A stretch of 61,749 bases of DNA from Leptospira sp. Lineage in GTDB: Bacteria; Spirochaetota; Leptospiria; Leptospirales; Leptospiraceae. Below the pieces are notes generated by a model. That model was given only the letters and a program-made list of their open reading frames with translations. It made no database searches and had not been told where the DNA came from. Positions 28,206 through 39,683 of this stretch are shown here, in pieces. Where the stretch lies: positions 1-61,749 of the forward strand of contig JAPZTS010000034.1 in NCBI GenBank assembly GCA_027533185.1. The letters run 5' to 3'. Positions within the stretch are counted from its first letter, which is position 1. Each line of letters opens with the position of its first letter. The translations under genes were made by a program, and so were the position numbers.

Positions 28206-29495
28206 ATGGAGGATTTGTTTTCTAAAGAATCTTCCTCGAAAAAACAGATCCCCCTCGCTTTTAGTCTAAGACCAACCGATTGGAATGAATTTATTGGGCA
28301 TGGCTCCGTCGTAAAATCTCTTCGATCTTTATCTAAACCAACATCCATTTTGTTATATGGCCCGCCAGGTTCAGGAAAAACTACTCTTGCCTATCTTTTA
28401 ACCAAAGATTGGAAATTTGAAAAAAGATACCTAAGTTGTGTAACCAGCGGAGTTAAGGAAGTGAGAGAAGTTTTAGAGGAGGGGAAAAGGCGAGGAACAA
28501 TCGTTTTGTTTCTGGATGAAATCCACCGTTTCTCGAGTAGCCAACAAGACGCACTTCTCCAAGCAGTGGAGGAAGGCGAGGTAATTCTAATCTCTGCAAC
28601 AACAGAAAATCCGAGTTTTCGTGTGAACCGAGCTCTTCTCTCTCGACTGCTTGTTTTCCGTTTGCATCCACTGTCTGAATCGGAAGAGATTCAAATTTTT
28701 GATTCCGCACTAACTCGGTTGGGAACTAGTCGGACATTTTCCAGAGAGATCAAACAAGAGTTACTTCAAAGGAGTTCTGGAGACGCAAGAAAGCTCCTTG
28801 GTTCGTTAGAACAAATCCTACAAAGAACGGACGAAAACGAACCAATAACCATAGAACTTCTTTCAGAGATTTTAGGTGAAAAAATTCTGAAATACGACAA
28901 AAATAGCGAAAATCATTATGATTTGATTTCAGCTTTTATCAAGTCTTTGCGTGGTAGTGATCCTGACGCAGCCATGTTGTATCTCTCCTTAATGTTAGAG
29001 GCAGGCGAGGATCCCCATTTTATTGCAAGGCGTTTGACAGTTTTTGCCAGCGAAGACATTGGAAATGCCAGCGTGCAGGCTTTAAGTTTGGCGATTGCAA
29101 CCTGGCAAGCAGTGGAACGTTTGGGAATGCCTGAAGGAAGGATCCCTTTGGCGCAGTGTGTTTGTTTTTTAGCATCGGCACCAAAATCAAATGCGAGTTA
29201 TATGGCGATCAATCGAGCCAATCAATTCGTAAAGGAACGCTTGCGGGAATTTGAAGTTCCGAATCATCTACGGAATGCCCCGACCAAAACCCACAAAGCG
29301 GAAGGTGCGGGACTTGACTACCGCTACCCCCACGACTATCCAGGTCATTTCTTAAAGGAAAAATACTTCCCGCCTTCTCTATACCCAAGGCCACCTCTTT
29401 TCTATTTCCCTTCCGAACAGGGGTTTGAAAAGAATATCCGCGAACATCTTTTGCGGCTTTGGGGTTCGGAAAAATACGAATCCGAGAGAGGGTGA
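28206..29495 (+). CDS. rarA: replication-associated recombination protein A (AAA+ ATPase)
   Basis: A 429-residue RarA/MgsA clamp-loader-like ATPase, acting at stalled replication forks. Walker A GPPGSGKTTL (about 51-60), Walker B VLFLDEIHRF, sensor 1 SATTENPSF, and the arginine-finger region NRALLSRL are all present. The C-terminal MgsA domain contains DIGNASVQAL and the family ending DYRYPHDYPGHFL with YFPP. Length is normal. The N-terminal region before Walker A is short and lacks the clear FDE helix. Confidence 0.93.
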   Translation: MEDLFSKESSSKKQIPLAFSLRPTDWNEFIGHGSVVKSLRSLSKPTSILLYGPPGSGKTTLAYLLTKDWKFEKRYLSCVTSGVKEVREVLEEGKRRGTIVLFLDEIHRFSSSQQDALLQAVEEGEVILISATTENPSFRVNRALLSRLLVFRLHPLSESEEIQIFDSALTRLGTSRTFSREIKQELLQRSSGDARKLLGSLEQILQRTDENEPITIELLSEILGEKILKYDKNSENHYDLISAFIKSLRGSDPDAAMLYLSLMLEAGEDPHFIARRLTVFASEDIGNASVQALSLAIATWQAVERLGMPEGRIPLAQCVCFLASAPKSNASYMAINRANQFVKERLREFEVPNHLRNAPTKTHKAEGAGLDYRYPHDYPGHFLKEKYFPPSLYPRPPLFYFPSEQGFEKNIREHLLRLWGSEKYESERG

Positions 29496-29566
29496 TTCTC
29501 AAGAAAATTAAAAAACCCCTTTAAATTTAGAAAAAAAGAAACTCATCTTGACAAGGCTAGGAAACC

Positions 29567-29962
29567 ATGAGACGATCTCTGTTGATGGGTTCTGCACCAG
29601 ATAGTTTTGCTCCGATCTTACTACAACTTTTACTCGGCGTTGGCTTTTCCGCCTTAGTCCTTGGCCTCGCCTTCCTTCTCAATCCCAAAAAAAAGTCAAA
29701 ACCGCAAGATACTTTTGAATGTGGTGTCACATATTACGGTGATGCGCGTGGACTTTTCAATATCAAGTTTTACTTGGTGGCCGTCCTTTTTATCCTCTTC
29801 GATATCGAAGCTGTATTTTTATACCCTTGGGCTGTAAACCTTCTCAATTTTAAGGAGGCCGGGCTCGGTGGTTTCTTCTTAATTGAAATGTTTTTTTTCA
29901 TTCTCATCCTTGTTGTAGGTCTATACTATATATGGAAAAAGGGAGCACTTGAATGGGATTAA
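29567..29962 (+). CDS. nuoA: NADH-quinone oxidoreductase subunit A
   Basis: A 131-residue membrane subunit of complex I with three transmembrane helices. Family motifs: [18 protein letters not shown] and [26 protein letters not shown] precedes the ATG by 6 nt. It opens a 12-gene operon running to 41126 and overlaps nuoB by 10 nt. Confidence 0.96.
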   Translation: MRRSLLMGSAPDSFAPILLQLLLGVGFSALVLGLAFLLNPKKKSKPQDTFECGVTYYGDARGLFNIKFYLVAVLFILFDIEAVFLYPWAVNLLNFKEAGLGGFFLIEMFFFILILVVGLYYIWKKGALEWD

Positions 29963-30513
29963 CAGATGTTCTATCCAAACCTGGTGAAATGTTTGGAGAC
30001 ATGTTCCAGGTTGCAAAATTGGAGAATGTTGTTCAGTGGGGACAAAGTTTTTCTCTCTGGCCTTATCCTTTTGCCACGGCTTGTTGCGGAATCGAATATA
30101 TGAGCACGGCCTGTGCAGATTATGATATTGCCAGATTTGGTGCGGAACGTCCGTCTTTTTCTCCAAGACAGGCGGACATGATCTTGGTTTTAGGAACCAT
30201 AACTTACAAAATGGCACCCGTACTCCGACAAATTTATGACCAACTTGCCGAGCCAAAGTTCGTAATTTCTGTGGGCGCTTGTGCTTCCTCAGGCGGTATG
30301 TTTCACACCTATGGCGTGTTACAAGGTGTAGACAGAATCCTACCTGTGGATGTTTACGTACCAGGTTGTCCACCTAGACCAGAGGCTATTTTAGATGCAC
30401 TTGTCAAGTTGCAGAAAAAAGTTCAGGATGAAGGTTTGGAAGCAAGAAGGCAAGAAGTGATGAAAAAGATCCAAGAGATCAATGAACGAAACAAACCTCT
30501 CGTAGTTGCATGA
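29953..30513 (+). CDS. nuoB: NADH-quinone oxidoreductase subunit B
   Basis: A 186-residue subunit that carries the terminal 4Fe-4S cluster N2. The ligand set is seen: the tandem CC in ATACCGIEY, then C in VGACASSGG and C in VPGCPPRPE. The ATG overlaps nuoA, and the stop overlaps nuoC by ATGA. Confidence 0.97.
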   Translation: MGLTDVLSKPGEMFGDMFQVAKLENVVQWGQSFSLWPYPFATACCGIEYMSTACADYDIARFGAERPSFSPRQADMILVLGTITYKMAPVLRQIYDQLAEPKFVISVGACASSGGMFHTYGVLQGVDRILPVDVYVPGCPPRPEAILDALVKLQKKVQDEGLEARRQEVMKKIQEINERNKPLVVA

Positions 30514-31031
30514 ACGAAAAAATTACTGCCTATTTACAATCTAGGCATGCGGAAGCTTTACTCCCACAAAGGGACATAAATACCAATCTTTATCATATTT
30601 CCATTCGTGCATCCCACTTAAAGGAAGTTGTAAAAGAGCTGAAAGATAATGCTGACTTATCTTTCACATATTTAAATGACCTAACTTCCGTTGATTGGCT
30701 TGGAAAAAGATCACCACGATTTGAGATTGTCTATTTGCTTCGATCTCCTAAAAACAATCATTTCCGTATGCAAATCCGAGTCCCCGTTGAGGAAGGGGAA
30801 ACAGTTCCCAGTATAACAGATATCTTTGTTGGGGCAAATTGGCCTGAAAGAGAGATATTCGATTTGATGGGGATTGAATTTTCTGGGCATCCTCAATTGG
30901 AACGATTGATTATGCCTGACAATTTCGTAGGGCACCCACTCCGAAAGGATTTTCCATTGGAAGGTCCGGGACAGGATTATCTCATTGAAGATTTACTTAC
31001 CATCCATGTTCAGGATGATATCACAGGTTAG
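30510..31031 (+). CDS. nuoC: NADH-quinone oxidoreductase subunit C
   Basis: A 173-residue subunit of the peripheral arm, which contributes to the quinone-side module with NuoB and NuoD. The 30-kDa subunit signature is seen in [18 protein letters not shown] and [10 protein letters not shown]. NuoC and NuoD are separate genes here, not fused as in E. coli. Confidence 0.95.
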   Translation: MNEKITAYLQSRHAEALLPQRDINTNLYHISIRASHLKEVVKELKDNADLSFTYLNDLTSVDWLGKRSPRFEIVYLLRSPKNNHFRMQIRVPVEEGETVPSITDIFVGANWPEREIFDLMGIEFSGHPQLERLIMPDNFVGHPLRKDFPLEGPGQDYLIEDLLTIHVQDDITG

Positions 31032-31043
31032 GCGAAAGTAACT

Positions 31044-32264
31044 ATGGTAATGTATGAAAAAACCGCGGAACACTTTGGTAAAAAATTTCAAAATTTACCA
31101 GAAGGTCATCTTTTAGTTAACCTTGGCCCTTCACACCCTGCGACCCACGGTATTTTACAGAATGTCATCCAAATTGATGGGGAACGAGTCGTTGATACCG
31201 AATCCGTTATCGGATATGTCCACAGGTGTTTTGAAAAGTTAGGGGAAAGATACGACTACAATCAGTTTTTAGTATGTACCGATCGTATGAACTACGTGTC
31301 CACTCCGTTGAATAATATCGGATGGATTTTGACCGTAGAGAAGATGATGCAGATCGAGGTGCCTGATCGTGTCACTTACGTGAGGATGATTATCTCCGAG
31401 CTTTCTCGAATTATGGACCATATTATCTGTAATGGAATTATGGGTGTGGATCTCGGTGCATTTTCGGGACTTTTACACTTATTTCATCATAGAGAGAATA
31501 TCTATCAAATTTTAGAAAAACTAACAGGTGCTCGGTTGACAACAACGTTCTGTCGCGTTGGTGGAATGGAGAGAGATATCTACCCTGAGTTCCAATCAGA
31601 AATTAAGACGGTTATCAAAGGGCTTGTACCTGCTATTGATGAATTCCAGAACCTTTTGATTCGCAATAAGATATTCAACGAAAGAACGGCAGGAATCGGT
31701 GGTATTTCAAAAGAACGTGCTATCGAATATGGCTTTTCCGGTCCAAACTTGAGAGCAGCGGGAGTGCCTTGGGATGTCCGAAAAGATACACCTTACATGT
31801 TTTATGATAGAGTCGATTTTGATATTCCCGTTGGGGAGGATGGTTCCGCGCTCCACCGAACTCTTGTTCGTATGGAAGAGATGCGTCAGTCCATTCGAAT
31901 CATTGAGCAGCTAGTGGATGGCATTCCTGAAGGTCCATATCATGCGAATGTACCCCATTCATTTTTGCCACCCAAAGACCGAGTTTATAATAATATGGAA
32001 GAGCTCATTTATCATTTTAAGATCATCATGCATGGAGTTAAAGTTCCACCTGGTGAATACTATATGGCAACGGAAGCGGCGAATGGAGAGTTGGGCTTTT
32101 ATGTGGTTTCGGAAGGCGAAAAGTCGCCTTGGAGAGTTCACGTTCGACGACCATGTTTCTGGTTCTATCAATCTTTTCCTGAACTTGTTAAGGGAGGACT
32201 GCTTGCAGATACGATTGCAACAATGTCTTCTTTGAATGTAATCGCAGGGGAGTTAGACTGCTAA
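31044..32264 (+). CDS. nuoD: NADH-quinone oxidoreductase subunit D
   Basis: A 406-residue subunit of the quinone-binding pocket. Motifs: [14 protein letters not shown] (quinone-site His), [15 protein letters not shown], and the C-terminal [19 protein letters not shown]. Length matches non-fused NuoD. A second in-frame ATG lies 6 nt downstream. The stop overlaps nuoE by one base (TAATG). Confidence 0.97.
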   Translation: MVMYEKTAEHFGKKFQNLPEGHLLVNLGPSHPATHGILQNVIQIDGERVVDTESVIGYVHRCFEKLGERYDYNQFLVCTDRMNYVSTPLNNIGWILTVEKMMQIEVPDRVTYVRMIISELSRIMDHIICNGIMGVDLGAFSGLLHLFHHRENIYQILEKLTGARLTTTFCRVGGMERDIYPEFQSEIKTVIKGLVPAIDEFQNLLIRNKIFNERTAGIGGISKERAIEYGFSGPNLRAAGVPWDVRKDTPYMFYDRVDFDIPVGEDGSALHRTLVRMEEMRQSIRIIEQLVDGIPEGPYHANVPHSFLPPKDRVYNNMEELIYHFKIIMHGVKVPPGEYYMATEAANGELGFYVVSEGEKSPWRVHVRRPCFWFYQSFPELVKGGLLADTIATMSSLNVIAGELDC

Positions 32265-32749
32265 TGTATCAATTTTCTGAACATTCTGAAAAAAGATTTC
32301 AAAAATTAGTTCCTCAGTTTCCAAACAAAAGGTCGTTGATTCTACCTTGTTTGTTTTTGCTCCAGTCTGACAGAGGTTTTGTGGACCAAGAGGGAATGCA
32401 GTATATCGCTGAGCGGATTGGCTCACCAGTTTCACTTGCACATGTGTATGGTGTTGCGACATTTTATACAATGTACAACAAAAAACCCGTTGGTAAATTT
32501 CACATTCAAATCTGCGCAAACATCTCATGTTATCTTGCTGGAAGTGATCGGATTACAGAGCATGTATGTTCAAAACTTGGAATCCAAGCTGGTGAAACTA
32601 CGCCTGACAATGAGTATACTGTAGATGAAGTGCAGTGTCTCGGTGCATGTGGTTTTGGTCCTGTTGCTCAGATCAATGATAGCTATTATGAAGAATTAAC
32701 TCCCGAAAAATTAGATCAGATCTTAGAATCACTTAAGGTAAAAGGTTAG
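32264..32749 (+). CDS. nuoE: NADH-quinone oxidoreductase subunit E
   Basis: A 161-residue thioredoxin-fold subunit that binds the 2Fe-2S cluster N1a, with the C-x4-C (CANISC) and C-x3-C (CLGAC) ligands present, followed by GFGPVAQI. Works with NuoF in NADH oxidation. Confidence 0.96.
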   Translation: MYQFSEHSEKRFQKLVPQFPNKRSLILPCLFLLQSDRGFVDQEGMQYIAERIGSPVSLAHVYGVATFYTMYNKKPVGKFHIQICANISCYLAGSDRITEHVCSKLGIQAGETTPDNEYTVDEVQCLGACGFGPVAQINDSYYEELTPEKLDQILESLKVKG

Positions 32750-32752
32750 GTA

Positions 32753-34024
32753 ATGGGTCTAAAAAAATTACTCACATCACATATTGAATCAAACGAATCA
32801 CATACATTGAGCCATTACATAAGTGTTGGTGGATATGAGAGCCAGAAAAAGGCTCTCGCGCAAATGTCTGCCGATGAGATTGTGAATGACGTAAAAGTAT
32901 CTGGACTTCGTGGAAGAGGTGGGGCTGGTTTTCCCACAGGAAACAAATGGGGTTTCATTCCGAAAACGGACAAACCAAAGTATTTGATTTGCAACGGAGA
33001 CGAAGGAGAGCCTGGTACTTTCAAAGACAGACTTCTCATAGAGAAATGTCCTCATATGCTGATTGAAGGTATGGTAATAGCGGCAAAGGCTATTGACTCA
33101 CACCAAGGTTATATTTATATCCGAGGGGAATTTCATAAGGGAATCAGAATCGTAGAGGCCGCAGTCGACGAAGCGTATCAAAAAGGGTATCTGGGAAAGA
33201 ACATCATGGGTCTAGGTTTTGACTTTGACTTGGCTGTTTACTCTGGGGCTGGTGCCTATATATGCGGTGAAGAATCTGCTCTCATCAACTCTTTGGAGGG
33301 AAGGAGGGGCCATCCAAGACTAAAGCCTCCGTTTCCTGCAGTCTCTGGCTTGTATTCCTGCCCAACTGTTGTAAACAATGTGGAAACATTTTGCAACGTT
33401 CCGCACATCATCCGTATGACTGGGGAAGAGTACAAAAAAATAGGCACAGAAAAATCTCCAGGAACTCGTCTATTCGCCGTTAGTGGGCATGTTAAAAAAC
33501 CTGGTATCTATGAAGTTGAAATGGGAACTCCCATGAAAGAGCTTATCTTTGATATTTGTGGCGGGATTAAAAATGATAAGAATCTGAAAGCTGTAATCCC
33601 TGGTGGATCTAGCTCTCCCATTTTAACTGCTGAGGAGGCGATGGGTGCTACCATGGATTATGAGTCAATTGCCTCGCTCAAATCTATGTTAGGTTCTGGA
33701 GCAGTGATTATCCTTTCAGAAGAAGCAGATCTTGTCGAGACCACCTATCGACTAGCTGAGTTCTATTCACATGAATCCTGTGGTCAGTGTACTCCCTGCC
33801 GGGAAGGAACCCATTGGGTAAAGGACCTCCTTCATAAAATAAAGTCGGGTCACGGAACAGAAAAGGACGTGGAACTTATTTTCTCTCTTTCTCGCAATAT
33901 GGAAGGTGGTACTACGATTTGCCCTCTGGCGGATGCCTGCGTAATGGCTGTTCGACCTACGATGACCAAATTTAAATCCGAGTTTGAATCCAAACTCAAA
34001 AAGGAAGTGGGGATCTCTCACTAA
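32753..34024 (+). CDS. nuoF: NADH-quinone oxidoreductase subunit F
   Basis: A 423-residue subunit that binds NADH, FMN and the 4Fe-4S cluster N3. The FMN/NADH signature [16 protein letters not shown], the [10 protein letters not shown] motif, and the cluster ligands [11 protein letters not shown] with a later C ([10 protein letters not shown]) are present. In most operons nuoG would follow, but here the next gene, 13 nt on, is nuoH. Confidence 0.97.
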   Translation: MGLKKLLTSHIESNESHTLSHYISVGGYESQKKALAQMSADEIVNDVKVSGLRGRGGAGFPTGNKWGFIPKTDKPKYLICNGDEGEPGTFKDRLLIEKCPHMLIEGMVIAAKAIDSHQGYIYIRGEFHKGIRIVEAAVDEAYQKGYLGKNIMGLGFDFDLAVYSGAGAYICGEESALINSLEGRRGHPRLKPPFPAVSGLYSCPTVVNNVETFCNVPHIIRMTGEEYKKIGTEKSPGTRLFAVSGHVKKPGIYEVEMGTPMKELIFDICGGIKNDKNLKAVIPGGSSSPILTAEEAMGATMDYESIASLKSMLGSGAVIILSEEADLVETTYRLAEFYSHESCGQCTPCREGTHWVKDLLHKIKSGHGTEKDVELIFSLSRNMEGGTTICPLADACVMAVRPTMTKFKSEFESKLKKEVGISH

Positions 34025-34037
34025 AGGATAAAAAAGA

Positions 34038-35108
34038 ATGGATCTGGCACTGCTTCTTGCTTGGGGGATAAAAATCCTCGCTTTGTTTTTTGTCATTATC
34101 ACGGGGGTGGCTTATTATACCTTGGCAGAACGGAAGTTTGCTGGTTTTATCCAGGATAGACCTGGACCAAATCGAGCGGGTCCCTTTGGGATTTTCCAAC
34201 CACTTGCGGATGGGATTAAGTTCATAGCCAAAGAGGAAATTTTCCCTAAGAATGTTTCTAAAGGAATGTATCTTCTTGCCCCTTCGATTTCCATGACTTG
34301 CGCAATTTTAGCTTGGGCTGTAATTCCGTTTGGTGGCACTATCCCATCGCCCGAGTGGTTGATTCACTTAACGGGCGTTACGACAATAGACCTACAAGTC
34401 GCCAACCCAGACTCGGGTGTTTTGTATCTTCTTGCAGTATCTTCGTTTGCGGTTTATGGAATTATGATTGCTGGATGGTCCAGCAACAATAAATACTCTC
34501 TCCTTGGCGGGGTTCGGTCTACTGCTCAGATGATCAGTTACGAACTTCCTATGGGTCTATCCATAGTGGTCATTGTGATTATGACAGGTTCTCTGAAACT
34601 TACAGATATCAGCGATTCTCAGAAGGCTATGTGGAATATTTTGACTCCTCCAGGGTTTGTAGCTTTTTTTATATATGTAACAGCTATGTTTGCTGAAACC
34701 AACCGTTTACCTTTTGACCTCGCAGAAGCAGAATCGGAACTTGTTGTAGGTTTTCATACAGAATACGGAGCCTTCAAATTTGCTTTGTTCTTTCTCGCTG
34801 AGTATATGAACATGATCACAATGTCCTGTCTTACGACTCTTCTGTTTTTCGGTGGTTACAATGTTCCATTTGGAATTTTGGATGGTTCACCTTACCAGGC
34901 CTTTGTTGGTCTTGGGTTCTTTATCGCAAAAGTTTTATTTTTTGCATTTTTCTTTATTTGGGTTCGTTGGACTTTACCAAGGTTTCGGTATGACCAGCTT
35001 ATGAAATTGGGTTGGAAAAAAATGATTCCTTGGGGTTTATTTTCGGTGATGTTTTCTGCCGTTTATACTGTATATTGGAAAGAAGGTTGGTTGAAGTTAT
35101 TTTTATGA
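34038..35108 (+). CDS. nuoH: NADH-quinone oxidoreductase subunit H
   Basis: A 356-residue multi-pass subunit at the junction of the membrane and peripheral arms. Signatures [17 protein letters not shown] and the [19 protein letters not shown] loop with its conserved acidic residues are intact. Stop overlaps nuoJ by ATGA. Confidence 0.97.
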   Translation: MDLALLLAWGIKILALFFVIITGVAYYTLAERKFAGFIQDRPGPNRAGPFGIFQPLADGIKFIAKEEIFPKNVSKGMYLLAPSISMTCAILAWAVIPFGGTIPSPEWLIHLTGVTTIDLQVANPDSGVLYLLAVSSFAVYGIMIAGWSSNNKYSLLGGVRSTAQMISYELPMGLSIVVIVIMTGSLKLTDISDSQKAMWNILTPPGFVAFFIYVTAMFAETNRLPFDLAEAESELVVGFHTEYGAFKFALFFLAEYMNMITMSCLTTLLFFGGYNVPFGILDGSPYQAFVGLGFFIAKVLFFAFFFIWVRWTLPRFRYDQLMKLGWKKMIPWGLFSVMFSAVYTVYWKEGWLKLFL

Positions 35109-35704
35109 GTCTCGAATCAAACCCAGCCTTTTATCTTTTTCTTGTATTTGGATCTATCGCTGTCATTACTGCTCTTACTGTAGTTTTTCATAAAAACCCT
35201 GTTGTTTCAGCAGTATCATTGGTATTTACTTTTTTTGCTTTAGCGGGTGTTTATGGGATAATGAACGCGGTATTTATTGCCACGATGCAGGTCCTCGTAT
35301 ACGCAGGTGCCATTATGGTTCTCGTTGTTTTTGTTCTTATGTTGCTTTCCCAAAGAGCAGAGACACTTTCCCGTTATCTCAACAACCCATTGAGAGTTTT
35401 CTTTTTAACTCTATTTGCTTTGGGATTCTTTTTTCTGTTGTATACAACTTTGACCACGGGAACACCCAAATCGAATATTTCCACAAAAGGATATGGGCAA
35501 ACTACCTATTCTTACGAAATCCAAGGAAGTTCCAAGGTCGTTGCAGAAGGTAATGTATCTTCCATAGGTGCTTCCACTTACATAGACTATCTTTTGCCTT
35601 TTGAGATGATTTCGATTCTTTTGTTAGTTGCGGTTCTTGGTGCCGTACTTTTGGCAAAGAAGAACACGACGGATGCAGGGAAAACCCGGGACGTAATTTT
35701 ATGA
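35105..35704 (+). CDS. nuoJ: NADH-quinone oxidoreductase subunit J
   Basis: A 199-residue membrane subunit with five hydrophobic segments; the conserved motif [19 protein letters not shown] is in the third. I place the start at the ATG at 35105, overlapping the nuoH stop; a longer reading from 35012 would lie inside nuoH. The periplasmic loop about 130-165 is Ser/Thr-rich. Overlaps nuoK by ATGA. Confidence 0.94.
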   Translation: MSLESNPAFYLFLVFGSIAVITALTVVFHKNPVVSAVSLVFTFFALAGVYGIMNAVFIATMQVLVYAGAIMVLVVFVLMLLSQRAETLSRYLNNPLRVFFLTLFALGFFFLLYTTLTTGTPKSNISTKGYGQTTYSYEIQGSSKVVAEGNVSSIGASTYIDYLLPFEMISILLLVAVLGAVLLAKKNTTDAGKTRDVIL

Positions 35705-36021
35705 ACTCACTTGTAAGCGGAATACCGGTTTCGTTTTTTTTGGGACTCGCTGGAATTCTTTTTTCCATTGGGGTTTTGGGCGTTCTCATGCGTAGGAATG
35801 CCGTAGTGATATTTATGTCTGTCGAATTGATTTTAAATTCCGTTAATTTGGTTTTTGTAACTTTTTCTAAATCTCTCTCCAATATATCTGGGGAAACCAT
35901 TGTTTTTTTTGTCATGGCGATTGCCGCAGCAGAAGCGGCAGTAGGTTTAGCGCTTGTTATAGCGATCTTCCGTCATAAAAAATCTACAAATGTAGATGAA
36001 CTCCAATCATTAAAGTGGTAA
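35701..36021 (+). CDS. nuoK: NADH-quinone oxidoreductase subunit K
   Basis: A 106-residue subunit with three transmembrane helices. The conserved acidic residues that carry protons are in [13 protein letters not shown] (first Glu) and [11 protein letters not shown] (second Glu). Confidence 0.95.
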   Translation: MNSLVSGIPVSFFLGLAGILFSIGVLGVLMRRNAVVIFMSVELILNSVNLVFVTFSKSLSNISGETIVFFVMAIAAAEAAVGLALVIAIFRHKKSTNVDELQSLKW

Positions 36022-36025
36022 ACCG

Positions 36026-37954
36026 ATGTTAGATCTATTTCCGTTAATCATACTTCTACCCCTTTTGGGATTTTTACACAATGGACTACTCAATTCCAAA
36101 ATACCCCACAGGTTTGCAGGTGCGATTGGAACATTGGCCGTATTTATTCCATTTCTAATCACGGTCGGTGCCTTCTTGGAATTTCGTCCCATGGAGCGAA
36201 CCAATCCCCACCTAATTACTGTTTTTGATTGGATTGTGGTCGGTGGATTTCAGTCAAGTTTTGGATACCAAATCGATCAGTTGTCTCTCTATATGACATT
36301 GATTATTACAGGGATCGGTTCCTTGATCCATTTGTACTCAATGGGATACATGAAAGGTGAAAAAAGTTACGTTCGATTTTTTGCCTATCTCAATCTTTTT
36401 ATATTTTGTATGTTGAACCTTGTCCTTTCTGACAACTTGGTTCTGACGTTTCTTGGTTGGGAAGGGGTAGGACTAAGCTCCTATTTACTGATTGGTTTCG
36501 ACCACCAAAAAAGTTCTGCAGCGGCCGCAGGAATGAAAGCATTTGTCTTAAATCGGATCGGTGACTTTGGATTCATTTTAGGTACTGGTTTTCTCTTTTG
36601 GTTGGGTGGTAGTCTAAAATATTCGGATCTCCAATTTGCGTTCCTTTCAAATGCAGATCTTTCTATTTATGCAAACACGATTGCCATTTTCTTTTTCATA
36701 GCAGCGATGGGTAAATCTGCGCAAGTTCCCCTCTACGTTTGGCTACCGGATGCTATGGCGGGTCCTACACCTGTCTCTGCTTTGATCCACGCCGCCACAA
36801 TGGTGACAGCTGGTGTTTTTTTAATGGTGCGATTGAATTTTGTATTTTTACTCGCAAATGAGGCTTCCTTCTTCATTGCATGTATCGGTGCATTTACTGC
36901 TTTATTTGCCGCAACGATAGGTATATTGCAAAACGATATAAAAAAGATCCTTGCTTACTCTACAGTTTCCCAGTTAGGTTTCATGTTTTTAGCGATGGGA
37001 AGTATGAGTTATGTTGCGGGGCTTTTTCATTTGATGACCCATGCTTTTTTTAAGGCCCTCCTATTTCTCGGCGCGGGATCTGTGATCCATGCATTGCACC
37101 ACGAACAGAATATAAAGAACATGGGAAGGTTGTTTGGAAAAATCAAGATAACCTCAATTACATTTTTATTGGGGACTTTGGCGATTGCTGGATTTTTTCC
37201 GTTTTCTGGTTTTTTCTCTAAGGATTTGATTTTAGAAAAAGCATATATGACGGGTCCGTTTGGTTCTGTTCTGTGGGTCGTCGGGATCCTTGCTGCTTTT
37301 TTCACATCCTTTTATATGTTTCGGTTGGTTTTTGTAGTATTTTTTGGAAAGGATAATACCGATCCCCACCACAAAGTCCATGAATCACCTTGGACTATGA
37401 CCCTGCCCCTTGTGGTTCTTGCTATCGGTTCCGTTGGAATGGGGTTTTTACAAACTCCTCATTTTTTCCTCCACATCGATGTTCTGGGAAAATACTTTTC
37501 TCCAGTTCTTTCATCTGGATACCAACTAGCACAAGATAGGGGAACCTTGCCGAACTTCATTCATTTGGATGAAAAAAAAGAGATTCTACTTGCTAGTTTT
37601 TCTGTCGCAATAGCGACTGTTGGTCTGATCTTAGCGTACGTTTTGTTCCAAAGAAAACAGTCCCAAGTTTTAGAGGAGCACACTGGCTTTCGTAAAATCC
37701 TCTTCCATAAGTACTACATTGATGAAATCTACGAAATTCTCTTTGTAAAACCGTTTGTTAGTGTATCGAAATTCATAGCTTTCTTTTTGGATTTAAAAGT
37801 TATAGATCGTTTTTTTGTAGGGATTGGGTTTTTCTTTGGATCGCTTGCCAATCTCTTTCGAAGGCTTCAGTCAGGTTTTGTTGGTGACTATGCTCTCTAT
37901 ATCGTCTTAGGTACTTTTTGTATTTTGGTTTTTCTTTTAACGAGAGGTATATAG
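36026..37954 (+). CDS. nuoL: NADH-quinone oxidoreductase subunit L
   Basis: A 642-residue antiporter-like proton-pumping subunit. Motifs: GWEGVGLSSYLLIGF with the proton-channel Glu, QVPLYVWLPDAMAGPTPVSALIHAATMVTAGV, and STVSQLGFM. The C-terminus has the lateral helix and final transmembrane segment. nuoM starts at the next base after the stop. Confidence 0.97.
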   Translation: MLDLFPLIILLPLLGFLHNGLLNSKIPHRFAGAIGTLAVFIPFLITVGAFLEFRPMERTNPHLITVFDWIVVGGFQSSFGYQIDQLSLYMTLIITGIGSLIHLYSMGYMKGEKSYVRFFAYLNLFIFCMLNLVLSDNLVLTFLGWEGVGLSSYLLIGFDHQKSSAAAAGMKAFVLNRIGDFGFILGTGFLFWLGGSLKYSDLQFAFLSNADLSIYANTIAIFFFIAAMGKSAQVPLYVWLPDAMAGPTPVSALIHAATMVTAGVFLMVRLNFVFLLANEASFFIACIGAFTALFAATIGILQNDIKKILAYSTVSQLGFMFLAMGSMSYVAGLFHLMTHAFFKALLFLGAGSVIHALHHEQNIKNMGRLFGKIKITSITFLLGTLAIAGFFPFSGFFSKDLILEKAYMTGPFGSVLWVVGILAAFFTSFYMFRLVFVVFFGKDNTDPHHKVHESPWTMTLPLVVLAIGSVGMGFLQTPHFFLHIDVLGKYFSPVLSSGYQLAQDRGTLPNFIHLDEKKEILLASFSVAIATVGLILAYVLFQRKQSQVLEEHTGFRKILFHKYYIDEIYEILFVKPFVSVSKFIAFFLDLKVIDRFFVGIGFFFGSLANLFRRLQSGFVGDYALYIVLGTFCILVFLLTRGI

Positions 37955-39673
37955 ATGCCTGAACAAATTCTTTCCATTATAATCTTTTTACCGATTGTAT
38001 CTGCCTTCTTAATTGCCTTTCAAAAAAGAGTTGGATCCATCATAATCATTTCAGCTCTTTCATCCGCATTTACAACGATCCTCTCTGTTGGATTATTTTT
38101 CTTTTATGACCCGAACAACTCTGGCCTACAGTTTGTGCATTGGATTCCCGATTGGATTGTTTCCGGAAAACTATCCGTTGATTACCATTTGGGTTTGGAT
38201 GGGGTGGCTCTACTTTTATTTGCCTTAACTGCGTTTATGTTTTTTCTTTCGAGTCTAGCATCATGGTCAAATATTCCAAGAAGGATTAAAGAATTCCATA
38301 TTTGTCTTCTGGTTCTCGAAACAGCTGTTCTTGGTGTTTTTGCGAGCGCCAATCTTGTGTTATTTTATGTTTTTTGGGAATTGATGGTCTTGCCAATGGT
38401 TCTCATGATTGGCATTTGGGGGGGAGAAGGGAGAACTAGGGCGGCATTAAAATACTTTTTATTTTCGATGGCAGGGTCCTTGTTTATGTTAGGGGGGATT
38501 CTCACACTCTACTTTAAAACGGGAAAAACAAGCATTGAGTCACTTGCTCTAAGTGATTTGTCCGTCTACTCAATGGAACTCCAATGGTTTTTATTTTTTA
38601 GCTTTTTCATCGCCTTTGCAATCAAAATCCCATTATTTCCATTCCACACTTGGATGCCAGACGTACACACGGAGGCTCCGACAGTGGGTTCGGTCGATTT
38701 GGCGGGCGTACTTCTTAAGATCGGGGCATATGGATTCATCCGTTTTTGTATCCCGTTTTTTCCTGAGCTTTCCTTGGACTTTAAAGATTGGGTACAAATA
38801 CTGGCAGTCATTGGTATTCTGTATGGCGCGATGGCTGCTCTCGTCCAACATGATATCAAGAGAATCATCGCATACAGTTCCCTTTCGCACCTTGGATTTT
38901 GTTTACTGGGAATCTTTTCATTTACCCAGGAAGGTGTAACAGGTGGAATGCTTCAAATGATTTCACATGGCATTTCGACAGGAATGTTGTTTTTAATGAT
39001 AGGTATGGTCTACGAAAGAGCTAGAACGCGCGACATATCAGAGTTTGGTGGTCTTGCGACTCAAATGCCGATTTTCTCCACGTTCTTTTTGATCGCAGTA
39101 TTATCTTCCATTGGACTTCCTGGAACCAATGGTTTTGTTGGTGAATTTTTGATACTCATGGGCGCTTTAAAAGCAAATCTTTGGATTGGAGGAATTGCAA
39201 GTCTCGGAGTTATTTTTGGAGCATTGTATTTGTTATGGTTTGTAAAACGGTTTTTATTCGGAATGAATAAAACGATTCAAGCAAAACCGTACAAGGATCT
39301 TTCCTTTCGAGAAATTGGAATCCTCAGTCCTCTCGTTGTCTTTATTTTTTGGATAGGTATCTATCCAAAACCATTTTTGGAAATATTAGAGCCTTCTAGT
39401 AGGGTTTTTCTCAACCAAGCATCCGTTGCGGTTATAGCGGAGAGGAAAACATCTGGGTTAACGTCCGAAATTTCTTCCACAAAACAAGAAATTCGTGATT
39501 ATATAAGTTTAGGAAAAATTCCAGTCAGCTTTGAGGAAAGATTGGGTAAATATGTCTCCCCTTACTCACTTCCTTCATTAAAAAACCAATCCGAAAAAGA
39601 GCCAATTTTGGATTTGAAAGGGATCGATGAGTCCATTCAATCCGATTTCGAAAAAGAGACAAAGGAAAAATAG
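37955..39673 (+). CDS. nuoM: NADH-quinone oxidoreductase subunit M
   Basis: A 572-residue antiporter-like subunit with the conserved channel Glu in VFWELMVLPM, the FHTWMPDVHTEAPTVGSVDLAG motif, and ISHGISTGMLF. It is longer than E. coli NuoM (509) because of a hydrophilic C-terminal tail of about 70 residues (about 500-572) that ends Lys/Glu-rich; I do not recognise that tail. Confidence 0.96.
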   Translation: MPEQILSIIIFLPIVSAFLIAFQKRVGSIIIISALSSAFTTILSVGLFFFYDPNNSGLQFVHWIPDWIVSGKLSVDYHLGLDGVALLLFALTAFMFFLSSLASWSNIPRRIKEFHICLLVLETAVLGVFASANLVLFYVFWELMVLPMVLMIGIWGGEGRTRAALKYFLFSMAGSLFMLGGILTLYFKTGKTSIESLALSDLSVYSMELQWFLFFSFFIAFAIKIPLFPFHTWMPDVHTEAPTVGSVDLAGVLLKIGAYGFIRFCIPFFPELSLDFKDWVQILAVIGILYGAMAALVQHDIKRIIAYSSLSHLGFCLLGIFSFTQEGVTGGMLQMISHGISTGMLFLMIGMVYERARTRDISEFGGLATQMPIFSTFFLIAVLSSIGLPGTNGFVGEFLILMGALKANLWIGGIASLGVIFGALYLLWFVKRFLFGMNKTIQAKPYKDLSFREIGILSPLVVFIFWIGIYPKPFLEILEPSSRVFLNQASVAVIAERKTSGLTSEISSTKQEIRDYISLGKIPVSFEERLGKYVSPYSLPSLKNQSEKEPILDLKGIDESIQSDFEKETKEK

Positions 39674-39683
39674 GGGAACATCG

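Noticed and set aside
29548..29553. TTGACA as a promoter of nuoA
   Set aside because: A correctly spaced -10 would fall inside nuoA and reads AGACGA, so there is no matching -10 box.
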